Below the pieces are notes generated by a model. The model searched no databases, was not told the DNA's origin, and saw only the letters and a list, made by a program, of their open reading frames with translations. Both the position numbers and the translations under genes were made by a program. 16,468 bases of DNA from Verrucomicrobiales bacterium (GTDB taxonomy: Bacteria > Verrucomicrobiota > Verrucomicrobiia > Verrucomicrobiales > V1-33): NCBI GenBank assembly GCA_023253495.1, contig JALRGF010000168.1:1-16468 (forward strand), read 5' to 3'. This document shows, in pieces, positions 8,201-14,433 of the stretch (positions are counted from its first letter, which is position 1; each line of letters starts with the position of its first letter).

Positions 8201-8751
8201 CCGCCGCCGACCGCCCCGAGGCTCGGTCGTTCCGTATAGAGAGCAAAGGTCACACTCGATCCGCCCTGCGAGGTACCGCCTTCATCGAGCGCCCCCCGCG
8301 CCGCAAATCCCCTGGTCCCGGCCGGCAGGTCGTACTCGATCACCGAAACCGCATGCGCCGACAGGCCGCGGACCGCCTGACCGGCCACTCGCAACGGACC
8401 ACCGGCGGAATTCTTGTCGATATGCACGTCGCCCCAGCCGGCCTGCGCCTTGACCCACGGCAGTTCCGTCAGCTTTTTTTCCCCGTAGGCGCCGCGAACC
8501 ACCGGATCGACCCACACCGCCCAGTCGGCCGCATACCCGTTGCCGCCGTCAGTGACCACGAGAAACAGCTTGGTCGCCTCTTCCGGAACAGCCGTCTCAA
8601 TGGCGATCGCGTGGCCCGGGGTGTTCACGTCGACCAACGGGCTTTTGAAAATCGGCTTGGCGGGAGCCGCCAGGCACAGCGAGTGGGTCAGCGCCAGCGC
8701 CGGCGTCACCAGGAAAAGTCGATGACCGGGGGAACAAAAGACGGATTTCAT
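5263..8751 (-). CDS. PVC-type membrane-bound dehydrogenase/haem-binding protein (cytochrome c fusion)
   Basis: The 1162-residue exported protein has four parts. (1) A signal peptide (about 1-29) is followed by an NPCBM-like carbohydrate-binding region (about 38-172, including DGGNGYAADWAVWVDP). (2) A PVC-type dehydrogenase beta-propeller (about 195-565) begins GLVATTFAHEPMLLSPSAID and has Ca-loop-like DDTDGDGRAD (253-262) and DTDGDDRAD (299-307). (3) HEAT-like helical repeats span about 580-1000. (4) The C-terminal PVC-type cytochrome c has CATCH at 1040-1044, with SLM near Met1137 as the likely distal haem ligand. This architecture is characteristic of Planctomycetes and Verrucomicrobia, where it is thought to oxidise sugars or related compounds in the periplasm; the substrate is unknown. 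The ATG at 8751 is preceded by GAGGG at a plausible spacing. The gene is convergent with the hydrolase and lies downstream of gspJ on the same strand after a 259-base gap. Confidence 0.92.
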   Translation of the reverse strand: MKSVFCSPGHRLFLVTPALALTHSLCLAAPAKPIFKSPLVDVNTPGHAIAIETAVPEEATKLFLVVTDGGNGYAADWAVWVDPVVRGAYGEKKLTELPWVKAQAGWGDVHIDKNSAGGPLRVAGQAVRGLSAHAVSVIEYDLPAGTRGFAARGALDEGGTSQGGSSVTFALYTERPSLGAVGGGSGAREPDEALAGLTVADGLVATTFAHEPMLLSPSAIDIDARGRVWVAEIVNYRGHNGKRPEGDRIVILDDTDGDGRADTSTVFFQSPEIDSPHGVCVLGRTVLVSAKGAIHRLIDTDGDDRADVHEKLFTGIGGEQHDHGAHQVMFGPDGRLYFNVGNDGGQIRDKNGQPITDLAGNTISQDRRPYQQGLVFRCEPDGSRVETLGWNFRNNWEVTVDSFGTIWQSDNDDDGNQGVRINFVMEFGNYGYRDEFTGAGWGEDRTNIEPEIPRRHWHLNDPGVVPNLLQTGAGSPTGIMVYEGSLLPEVFRNQVIHCDAGPNVVRAYPVDRSGAGWSARIENILEGTGDKWFRPSDVVAAPDGSLMVADWYDPGVGGHAMGDLDHGRLYRVAPAGAVLKTPTFDFSTPEGAAEALKSPALSVRYLAYTALQEFGERARPSLEALWRDPNPRFRARALWLLGALDPAAAVQTALADADADLRVTGLRLARRRQLDVIPLVAQLVNDPSAHVRREAAIALRHGTSPEVPKLWAALARQHDGTDRWYLEALGIAADRQWDACLDAWLAALGGEDRIASSAAARDIVWRSRAARSPGLIARLITTPESAKGQEMRYLRALDFQAGEAKAAALQGLVATVGARPDNADLMAVVLGKLPAFDAAQAAPEVKAALDRFLASRDGTDTFFDYVERFNLRDQMPDLLRLARSAPDQKSGRQALRQLVAWGELATVEKLVADAGDRAPQFLESLGSTGQKAAVSLLEKWIRSGPATLRVPAVAALGRSRGGEQALLAMAEADTLPDDAAKVEAGRVLGGSSDESIRHRATQVLASMVRIPEGVALPPIAELATRTGDAESGRGVFALLCATCHQIGADGIAFGPALTEIGSKLPKEGLLASIIDPNQGISFGYEGWSVETKDGTTLVGLITSETDDSLTLRAVGGLDTRIRKADVTRREKMATSLMTALPPAMTEKQMVDLVEYLSGQRKK

Positions 8752-9010
8752 GCTGCCCTCAGGCTAACCACCGGTTTCCTTCACTGCAACCGCACCGTGC
8801 CGGGAATGCGCTTCTCGGACAGGTGCCCGGGGTTCGGTTCGGGATCATCGGGTCCCGACCCTCGGACGGAAAAGAGCGGTGGCGATGGGCCGCAGCGGAC
8901 TATTACGGCGGTCCCGGGTTAATGCCGCCCCCCCGCCTGCGGCCCGTCTGCCCCGGGGGCTTCTGAGCAAGGCGGTGCCGGTTGGCGGGGCTTGGTAGTG
9001 GTGCTGTGGG
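8752..9010 (-). other. Intergenic region between gspJ and the PVC cytochrome gene
   Basis: These 259 bases hold no gene I can support. Frames here are open only because of high GC and continue from out-of-frame readings of gspJ. I looked for a gspK remnant and saw no prepilin motif. The region contains an inverted repeat TCGGGA (8839-8844)/TCCCGA (8853-8858) and a CCCCGGGG palindrome nearer gspJ, either of which could help end the gsp transcript. The promoter for the cytochrome gene should also lie here, but no clear -35/-10 pair is visible. Confidence 0.4.
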
Positions 9011-9970
9011 TCAGCGCCCACCGCCCCCGGGTGGCCGTCCGCCGCCACCGCCACCGCCACCAGGCCGTCCTCCGCCCATGCCGCCGCGCCCCCCTCCGGG
9101 CCCGCCGGGCCCGCCGCGGCCGCCGCCGGGCGGTCCGGCACCCGGTCCACCCGGCCGTCCGCCTCCCGGGCCGGCCCCGGGACCACCCCCTTCGCCGCCC
9201 GGACCGCCCGGACCGCCGCCCGGTCGGCCGCCGCGGTTGCCATTCGGATTCGCGTAGGTGCTCGGATTGGCCATGGTCGGAATCCAGAAAGTGACATTTT
9301 CGCCCACGCTGTCGGCGCTGGCGAATTTGAGATAGAGATTGACCAGGCTGGGCCGGCGGTTGGCGTAGCGTTGCGGGTCCCATTCCTCGACCCATTCCTC
9401 GGTGCGGTCGTCCCAGAAGTACCACTGACAGAAGCGCAGGCCGTCGACGAGGGTGAGGCCGACGACGGTGTCATCGTCCCGGAGGCGGTTGTCGTCGTAG
9501 GCTTGGGCCTGCTCTTCGGTGAGGTAGAGCACGCGCGCGGCGAGGCTGCCGCGGGTATCCGGCTGAATCCGGAAAACGACGGTTTTGGCTCCGGCCTCGA
9601 CGCCGGCCCAGGAGAACGCGAGCGGGTAGTCGCGGAAGACGATGTCTGATTGAACGGCACCGCCGGCGGCCGAGCCATTGAGTTTGAGTTCGACCTTGGC
9701 GTTGCCGGGCACTTGTTCGAACGTCCGCCGGAGCAGTCCGGTGAAACTCTGGCCGACCATGGCGCGTTCCTGGCTGGAGGATACCTCATCGGCCATTGAC
9801 GTGGCTGACTGGGCGACGGCGAAGACGCCGGCGAGCAGCATGCCGGTGATGGCGAGGGCCAGTACCACCTCGATGAGCGTGAATCCCGGTACCGGCGCGA
9901 TGGCGGCACGGCGGCCGGCGGGAGGCGCGGCGGTGGCCGCTGCCGGGCAGGATGGAACAGGGCGAGTCAT
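9011..9970 (-). CDS. gspJ: Type II secretion minor pseudopilin GspJ with a glycine-rich C-terminal tail
   Basis: The 319-residue precursor has a 29-residue leader and then a type IV prepilin site: cleavage after Gly29 before FTLIEVVLALAITGMLLAGVF, with the conserved Glu at +5 (Glu34). GspJ proteins form the pseudopilus tip with GspI and GspK. Residues 40-240 fit a GspJ globular domain: SQERAMVGQSFTGLLRRTFEQ, then a beta-rich part with FCQWYFWDD and ENVTFWIPT. From about residue 242 to the end the protein changes to a tail of about 78 residues, roughly 60% Gly with Pro and Arg and only one acidic residue. This is not part of a normal GspJ. The tail is in frame and ends at a clean TGA. The gene is last in gspGHIJ, 14 bases after gspI. 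GspJ is assigned from order and tip-type features; some other minor pseudopilin is possible. Confidence 0.8.
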   Translation of the reverse strand: MTRPVPSCPAAATAAPPAGRRAAIAPVPGFTLIEVVLALAITGMLLAGVFAVAQSATSMADEVSSSQERAMVGQSFTGLLRRTFEQVPGNAKVELKLNGSAAGGAVQSDIVFRDYPLAFSWAGVEAGAKTVVFRIQPDTRGSLAARVLYLTEEQAQAYDDNRLRDDDTVVGLTLVDGLRFCQWYFWDDRTEEWVEEWDPQRYANRRPSLVNLYLKFASADSVGENVTFWIPTMANPSTYANPNGNRGGRPGGGPGGPGGEGGGPGAGPGGGRPGGPGAGPPGGGRGGPGGPGGGRGGMGGGRPGGGGGGGGRPPGGGGR

Positions 9971-9984
9971 CGGCGTGGGGTCGG

Positions 9985-10530
9985 TTATCCTCCGGATGGC
10001 TGGCCGGCGGCCGGCTGAGCGCCGGTCTGCTGGAAGAGCGGGCCGTAGCGGAAGGTTTCCGCGGTTTCCTCGCCGCGCTGGCCGCCCAGTTCCCAGTAGG
10101 CGGTGACGCGGATATGGAACATCTGCTGGAGCGGCTGGCGCCCGCCCTGCTCGCTTTCATCGGTCTGGAGCAGGTTCCCGTTTTTTTCATTCATCTCGAG
10201 GATGGTCGTCTCGGTCCAGACGCCGGATTCATCCGGCTCGCTGACGATCGGGCGGGCGGTTTCCTCAATTTTCGGCTGCCGGGCGAACTGGGTCAGGGTG
10301 GATTCGAGGACCGCGGTCATGCGCAGCTCCATTTTCGCGTTGTTGGCGGCCTGGGACATGGCGGTGAGCGCGCGCAGCAGCCCGAGGGCCGCCATCCCGA
10401 AGAAAGCCACGGCCATGATGACTTCGATCAGGGCGACGCCGGACTGGCTGCGACGCCGGGCCCCGATCCGGCGCGGCGGTTGCGGAGGGCGGAGCTTTTG
10501 TCTCCCGAGGGATGAGAATCGCGCGGTCAT
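9985..10530 (-). CDS. gspI: Type II secretion minor pseudopilin GspI-like
   Basis: The 181-residue precursor has a long basic leader (31 residues, rich in Arg and Pro) and then a prepilin N-terminus. The predicted cleavage is after Gly31 (QSG|VALIEVIMAVAFFGMAALG), with Glu36 at +5. Position +1 is Val, whereas Phe is usual. The remainder is a short helical spine (AMSQAANNAKMELRMTAVLESTL) and a beta-rich domain with EETARPIVSEPDESGVWTET and FHIRVTAYWELGG, fitting the small GspI family. Its ATG overlaps the TGA of gspH (ATGA), indicating coupled translation, and gspJ follows 14 bases later. GspI is thought to nucleate the pseudopilus tip with GspJ and GspK in the inner membrane. The family call rests on size, order and prepilin motif and not on strong sequence identity. 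Confidence 0.75.
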   Translation of the reverse strand: MTARFSSLGRQKLRPPQPPRRIGARRRSQSGVALIEVIMAVAFFGMAALGLLRALTAMSQAANNAKMELRMTAVLESTLTQFARQPKIEETARPIVSEPDESGVWTETTILEMNEKNGNLLQTDESEQGGRQPLQQMFHIRVTAYWELGGQRGEETAETFRYGPLFQQTGAQPAAGQPSGG

Positions 10531-11177
10531 CGGATTTCAGAGGCCTTGTCCTCGACGTGGGCGTCGAGGGCATTGAACGAGACTTCGATGAACCCGTGGG
10601 CGCTGTCGGCGCGCACAGCCAGCGGTTCGCAGAGGCCGCTGCGTTCGAAAATCCAGATCTGACGGCCCGGCGGGCTGAAATCCGGGGCCCGCCACCGCCG
10701 CACCGTCAGCACGACATCCGGATCCAGCTCGAAAAAATCGACCCGGCCCTTCGGGATGGCGGCCTGGGCGGCTCCGAAGGTACCGGCGGCCTCACCGGCG
10801 GACGACACCAGGGAAAATATCGCGACCGAATGCGGCATGATTTCGAGCATGTACGGGCGTTGTTCGAGGATGGCGAGGTTGCGCGCTTTTTTGGCGTATT
10901 CCTGCACTTTGCTGATCGGTTCCTCGAGAGCGCGGGTGTGGCTCAGGGTGATGGTTGAGCCGATGGCCAGGGCGATGAGCAGGGCGACAATCGAGAGGGT
11001 GATGACGATCTCGATGATGGTGAACCCGGCGCGCGGGCGGGTGAGGCCGGTGCCAGGACGGGCCGGCGCGGACGTCCCTGACCCGGCCGGTGCCTCGGAG
11101 GCCGGGCGCCGCGGGATTCCGTCAGGGTGGAGGCACGCCCTCATGGTTGGGTGAGGCTGCCGGCGGCCGGCGGTCAC
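10527..11177 (-). CDS. gspH: Type II secretion minor pseudopilin GspH-like
   Basis: The 216-residue frame begins at a GTG that overlaps the gspG stop by four bases (GTGA). An in-frame ATG at 11144 is an alternative that would remove 11 residues. The prepilin site is Gly51|FTIIEIVITLSIVALLIALAI, with Glu56 at +5. The leader of 40-51 residues is much longer than usual (6-15) and rich in Pro, Arg, Gly and Ala. The spine continues as SKVQEYAKKARNLAILEQRP, typical of GspH/FimT-like pseudopilins, and is followed by a beta domain with VDFFELDPDVVLTVRRWRAPD and IWIFERSGLCEPLAVRAD. GspH sits near the top of the pseudopilus. Four-base overlaps on both sides place it firmly in one operon with gspG and gspI. 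Confidence 0.78.
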   Translation of the reverse strand: MTAGRRQPHPTMRACLHPDGIPRRPASEAPAGSGTSAPARPGTGLTRPRAGFTIIEIVITLSIVALLIALAIGSTITLSHTRALEEPISKVQEYAKKARNLAILEQRPYMLEIMPHSVAIFSLVSSAGEAAGTFGAAQAAIPKGRVDFFELDPDVVLTVRRWRAPDFSPPGRQIWIFERSGLCEPLAVRADSAHGFIEVSFNALDAHVEDKASEIR

Positions 11178-11620
11178 TTGGGCGGCGCCCAGTTGCCCAC
11201 GTCATCTTCGTTGCCCTCGATGCCATCCGGGCCGCGGGAACCGATGTCCGGTTTGGTGGCGCCATTCTTTTTGCCGGGGAAATAGTAGTAATAATCATTC
11301 CCCCATGGGTCCGGTTTGATTTCTTCCATCATGCGGCGCCACTGGCGCGGCTGCGGGGCGGACGTCGGCTTGTCGACCAGCGCCTTCAGCCCTTGTTCGG
11401 TGGTCGGGTAGCGCAGGGCGACGCTCTGGTACGTGATCAGGGCGCTGCCGAAGGCGTCGATATCCGCCCGGGCGCGGACGTCCTTGCCGGTGTCGAGCAC
11501 GCCGGTAAGGCCTTTGACGGCCACGCCGAGGAGCAGCGCGATGATGGCGAGCACGAGGACGATTTCGACCAGCGTGAAACCGCGGGGGCGACGGCGAACA
11601 AAACGGGGATCAAGTTTCAT
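11174..11620 (-). CDS. gspG: Type II secretion major pseudopilin GspG
   Basis: From the ATG at 11620 the product is 148 residues, normal for GspG. A 14-residue basic leader ends RRRPRG, followed by FTLVEIVLVLAIIALLLGVAV with Glu19 at +5. Family hallmarks follow: DVRARADIDAFGSALITYQ, LRYPTTEQGLKALV (67-82), the DPWGNDYYYYFPG block (104-116) and a C-terminal calcium-site-like DIGSRGPDGIEGNEDD (125-140) ending in GNW. These separate GspG from type IV pilins. The frame is open further upstream to 11677, but those 19 residues lack prepilin character, so the inner ATG is preferred; no Shine-Dalgarno site helps. GspG polymerises into the periplasmic pseudopilus that pushes substrates through the outer membrane secretin. 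It heads gspGHIJ, 186 bases after obg. Confidence 0.9.
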   Translation of the reverse strand: MKLDPRFVRRRPRGFTLVEIVLVLAIIALLLGVAVKGLTGVLDTGKDVRARADIDAFGSALITYQSVALRYPTTEQGLKALVDKPTSAPQPRQWRRMMEEIKPDPWGNDYYYYFPGKKNGATKPDIGSRGPDGIEGNEDDVGNWAPPK

Positions 11621-11674
11621 GACGGAAAGCGGATGGAGTTGAAGGACAGAGACCGCCCGGTCGCGGCATCCGTT

Positions 11675-11703
11675 CAAATTCCCCGGCCCTCGGCGAAATT
11701 CAA
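11675..11703 (-). promoter_or_regulatory. Weak candidate promoter for gspGHIJ
   Basis: Read on the minus strand, TTGAAT (11703-11698) could serve as a -35 element. After a 17-base spacer comes AATTTG (11680-11675), a poor -10 match. Transcription would begin about 50 bases before the gspG ATG. It lies downstream of the obg hairpin and supports separate transcription of the pseudopilin operon, but the -10 match is weak. Confidence 0.25.
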
Positions 11704-11710
11704 GGGCGGG

Positions 11711-11733
11711 AAGTGAAACGCCCGCGACGGGCG
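11711..11733 (-). terminator. Likely intrinsic terminator after obg
   Basis: On the minus strand a 6-base-pair GC stem (CGCCCG/CGGGCG, 11719-11733, 3-base loop) is followed directly by TTTCACTT (11718-11711). It lies 73 bases beyond the obg stop and about 90 bases before gspG. Tight stem, short loop and a partial T-rich tail make it the best terminator candidate in the window, and it would separate obg from the pseudopilin operon. Confidence 0.45.
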
Positions 11734-11806
11734 CCGGGGTGGGGATGGGCGACCGCGGGCCGGCATGGCGGGAGGGGGGGCGATATTCCAGGCGGCCGCT
11801 CAGCTC

Positions 11807-12817
11807 TTACCGGGGCCGGGTGGCGAGTTCCTGCAGGCGTTCCTTGAGGGCGTCGACGCCCGGCGCATCGACGGTGGAAGACTCGATGATTTCGATTCTT
11901 TTGAACCGTTGTTTGAGGGTTTTGAGGCGGGTGCGGGTGCCGTCGACGTCCATTTTGTTGGCGACGATGAGCCATGGGCGGCGGGCGAGTTCCTCGCTGT
12001 AGAGGCTGACCTCGGTGCGCAGGGCGGCGAGGTCGTCCCACGGTTCCCGTCCGTCGCTGGCCGCCATGTCGAGCACGAAGAGCAGGACGCGGCAGCGCAT
12101 GATGTGGCGGAGGAATTCGTGCCCCAGACCGCGGTTGGCATGGGCGCCTTCGATGAGCCCGGGGATGTCGGCGACGGTGGCGCGGAGGAAGCCGGGGTAC
12201 TCGATCACCCCGACCATCGGTTGCAGGGTGGTGAACGGGTAGGCGGCGATTTTGGGGCGGGCGGCGCTGAGGGCGGCGACGAGGCTGGATTTGCCGGCGT
12301 TGGGGAACCCGACCATGCCGGCATCGGCGATTTTGCGGAGCTCGAAAAAGAACCAGCCTTCCTCGCCCGGCTGGCCCGGTTCGGCTTCGGCGGGAGCGCG
12401 GTTGGTGGAGGTTTTGAAGTGTTCGTTGCCGCGACCGCCCTTGCCGCCGTGGCAGAGGATGAATTCCTCGCCGTCGGCGGTCAGGTCGGCGACCTGTTCG
12501 CCCTTTTCGCCGGTTTCCGGATCGAGCCGGTGGACGAGCGTGCCGGCGGGCACCTTGACGGTGAAATGGCGGCCATTGCGTCCGGTTTTCCCCTGGCGGG
12601 CGCCGGCCTGCCCGGCTTCGGCAATCGCCTTCGGTTTGAAGAACAATGTACGCAGGCTGTCGGTGTGCGGATCGACCTTCAGGATCACATGGCCGCCGCG
12701 GCCGCCGTCGCCGCCGTCGGGTCCCCCTTTTGGGACATACTTGTGCCGGATCCAATGGACCACGCCATTGCCTCCATCGCCCGCCTTCGCATAAACCTTC
12801 AGGTGATCAACAAACAT
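11807..12817 (-). CDS. obg: Obg/CgtA family ribosome-associated GTPase
   Basis: The 336-residue protein has the full Obg plan. The glycine-rich N-terminal Obg fold (1-158) begins MFVDHLKVYAKAGDGGNG and contains GGPDGGDGGRGG, KTGRNG, VPAGT and GGKGGRGNEHFKTSTNRAP. The G domain carries G1 GFPNAGKS (170-177), the switch region YPFTTLQP (193-200), G3 DIPG followed by LIEGAH (217-226), G4 NKMD (287-290) and G5-like SST (313-315). Obg binds the 50S subunit and acts in late ribosome assembly and in coupling growth to GTP/ppGpp levels. There is no long C-terminal extension of the kind some Obg proteins have. It is usually near rplU-rpmA, but here it lies between a secreted cyclophilin and the gsp cluster, 205 bases after the cyclophilin stop. 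No Shine-Dalgarno sequence is visible before the ATG. Confidence 0.97.
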   Translation of the reverse strand: MFVDHLKVYAKAGDGGNGVVHWIRHKYVPKGGPDGGDGGRGGHVILKVDPHTDSLRTLFFKPKAIAEAGQAGARQGKTGRNGRHFTVKVPAGTLVHRLDPETGEKGEQVADLTADGEEFILCHGGKGGRGNEHFKTSTNRAPAEAEPGQPGEEGWFFFELRKIADAGMVGFPNAGKSSLVAALSAARPKIAAYPFTTLQPMVGVIEYPGFLRATVADIPGLIEGAHANRGLGHEFLRHIMRCRVLLFVLDMAASDGREPWDDLAALRTEVSLYSEELARRPWLIVANKMDVDGTRTRLKTLKQRFKRIEIIESSTVDAPGVDALKERLQELATRPR

Positions 12818-12997
12818 CGGGCATCAGTCTGGCGGCGGCGAAGGCATGGAGCAAGCGGCATGGTGCAGGGGAATCAGCCTCGCCGGGGATCCGCCGGTGC
12901 GCCGGCCGATCGCCTGAGCGGGCGTTTTCGTCGGTTGGCCGGGGGGCGCGAAAGCCGGTGGGCGCGGGGAGAGTCCGGGGATTTTCCGGCGGCGGGT

Positions 12998-13019
12998 TCC
13001 CGTGTCGCCCGGGACGGGA
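12998..13019 (-). terminator. Hairpin just after the cyclophilin gene
   Basis: TCCCGT (12998-13003) and ACGGGA (13014-13019) form a 6-base-pair stem with a 10-base loop, starting 3 bases past the TGA of the cyclophilin gene. On the minus strand the following bases are not T-rich (a short AAAATCC comes later), so termination here is uncertain. The rest of the 205-base gap up to the obg start (12818-13022) holds no gene, and I could not identify an obg promoter in it. Confidence 0.3.
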
Positions 13020-13022
13020 GCT

Positions 13023-14390
13023 TCAGGGGACCGTGACAGTGAATACTCCTTTGCCGGTGACGCCCGCGGAGGTGGCGGCATTGATCCCGGTGGCACTGAA
13101 ATATCCGGTGGTGGAAGAACCCGCATCAAAAGTCAGTGCGGCATTCAGGGCGCTTAGCGACACCCCGCCGGTCCAAGGCAGCCGGTCGTTGGCCAAGGTC
13201 AGCCCGAGTATCGGGCTGAAAAACCCGGCATCGCCGGGTCCGAAATTGTAGCTGAGCGACGACACCACGCCGGTGCTGGACGGCGGGCCGGTGACGGTCC
13301 AGGTGCCGGAGGTGGCGCCGGTGCGGCGCACGGTGACTTCGATGCCGGCCGGGTTGGTAAACCGCAGGACGACGGAAGCGGACTCGGACAAGGCGGGTTT
13401 GGTGCGCGTGATCAGTTCGGAGTAGTCGATGCTGCGCCCGCGTATGAATAGCGATGGAAACCCTCCGATGCCGCTGATGTTGAGCGGGTCGGTGCCGTTG
13501 GTGGCGCCGATCAGGGTGGCTTGCCCGCCGCCGACCGAAAGCAGCTGCCACGCCGCGGCGTCCGCGGAATAACTGAAGCTGGTCGCGGCGTGCCGGACGC
13601 GTTCGTAGGTCAGTTCGAAGCGGGTGGTGGACGGCGGGCTGGCTCCGGGATTGAGGGCGGTGGTGAGGATGGTGCGGGCGCCGGTGACATCGGGCAGCGC
13701 CCACGCCTGCGCATCGAAGGCCTCGGCCGCCGCCCCGACACGACGGATTTTCACGGATTCCATGACCACCGGGGTCAGCGGTTTGTCGCCGGTGCCGCGG
13801 GGCACGGCGGCAATGGCGTCAACCACCGCCTGGCCCTCGCCGGCGGTTCCGCCCGGCCCGGCCGCGACCTTTCCGAAGACCGTGTGTTTGTCGTCGAGGT
13901 GCGTCGGGAACGTGGCTGGCGGGGTGACCGAAGTGGTGATGAAGAACTGGCTGCCGTTGGTGTGCACGCCGGAATTGGCCATCGACATCATGCCGGCGGC
14001 ATTGTGCGAGTGGAGGAGCTGGCCGGTCGGTCCCTTGGTCAGTTCATCGGGGAACTTGTACCCCGGGCCGTCGGTCCCGGTCCCCTGGGGCGAGCCTCCC
14101 TGGATGACAAAATTCGGGATGACCCGGTGGAAAATGATCCCGTCGTAATACGGCACTCCGGTGCGCACCTTCTGTGTTTTCGGATCGAGCCACGGCCGGG
14201 TGCCCTCGGCCAGACTGACAAAATTGGCCACCGTCCGCGGGGCGTCTTCGTGAAACAATTCGATGGAGAACGTGCCGAGGGTCGTGCGGAAATCGGCGAA
14301 GACCTGAGCCGGGGCGGTGGGGGCAAGGATAGCCCCGGCCAGCAGGCAGACACCGGAGAGGGCTCGAAAGAATCGCGTGCGGTACCGCAT
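13023..14390 (-). CDS. Secreted cyclophilin-type peptidyl-prolyl isomerase with a long C-terminal region
   Basis: Starting at the ATG at 14390 the product is 455 residues. A signal peptide (RTRFFRALSGVCLLAGAILA, cleavage near residue 29 at APAQ) is followed by a cyclophilin domain (about 32-217). Active-site positions are present: FHRVIPNFVIQGG (Arg89, Phe94, Gln97), SQFFIT (Gln148, Phe150) and LDDKHTVFGKV (His169). The tryptophan that binds cyclosporin in human CypA is not kept, as in many bacterial forms. Residues 218-455 are a beta-rich region I do not recognise, with GIGGFPSLFIRGRSIDYSEL (about 317-336), TNPAGIEVTVRRTGATSGTW and a Gly/Thr/Ser-rich end. It probably assists folding of exported proteins. 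The frame is open up to 14702, but that would overlap the upstream DUF3127 gene and reads as out-of-frame repeats, so the signal-peptide start is chosen; the upstream stop is 43 bases away. Confidence 0.88.
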   Translation of the reverse strand: MRYRTRFFRALSGVCLLAGAILAPTAPAQVFADFRTTLGTFSIELFHEDAPRTVANFVSLAEGTRPWLDPKTQKVRTGVPYYDGIIFHRVIPNFVIQGGSPQGTGTDGPGYKFPDELTKGPTGQLLHSHNAAGMMSMANSGVHTNGSQFFITTSVTPPATFPTHLDDKHTVFGKVAAGPGGTAGEGQAVVDAIAAVPRGTGDKPLTPVVMESVKIRRVGAAAEAFDAQAWALPDVTGARTILTTALNPGASPPSTTRFELTYERVRHAATSFSYSADAAAWQLLSVGGGQATLIGATNGTDPLNISGIGGFPSLFIRGRSIDYSELITRTKPALSESASVVLRFTNPAGIEVTVRRTGATSGTWTVTGPPSSTGVVSSLSYNFGPGDAGFFSPILGLTLANDRLPWTGGVSLSALNAALTFDAGSSTTGYFSATGINAATSAGVTGKGVFTVTVP

Positions 14391-14433
14391 GAAATAGTGG
14401 AGGCCCCTCGGGACGTGTTGTTGCGGCCGCCGC

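Noticed and set aside
7261..8922. 553-codon plus-strand open frame
   Set aside because: It is antisense to the PVC cytochrome gene, whose frame has clear domains and a CATCH haem site. The plus reading has no recognisable domain and is a by-product of high GC.
9011..9247. PE_PGRS-like or collagen repeat protein
   Set aside because: The glycine-rich part is an in-frame tail of a pseudopilin, and the Gly-X-Y triplet is not maintained.
8982..9257. Proline-rich 91-codon plus-strand frame
   Set aside because: It is the reverse complement of the glycine-rich GspJ tail (GGN codons read back as CCN proline codons), not an independent gene.
11765..13036. 423-codon plus-strand open frame
   Set aside because: Antisense to obg, whose minus-strand G-domain motifs are unambiguous.
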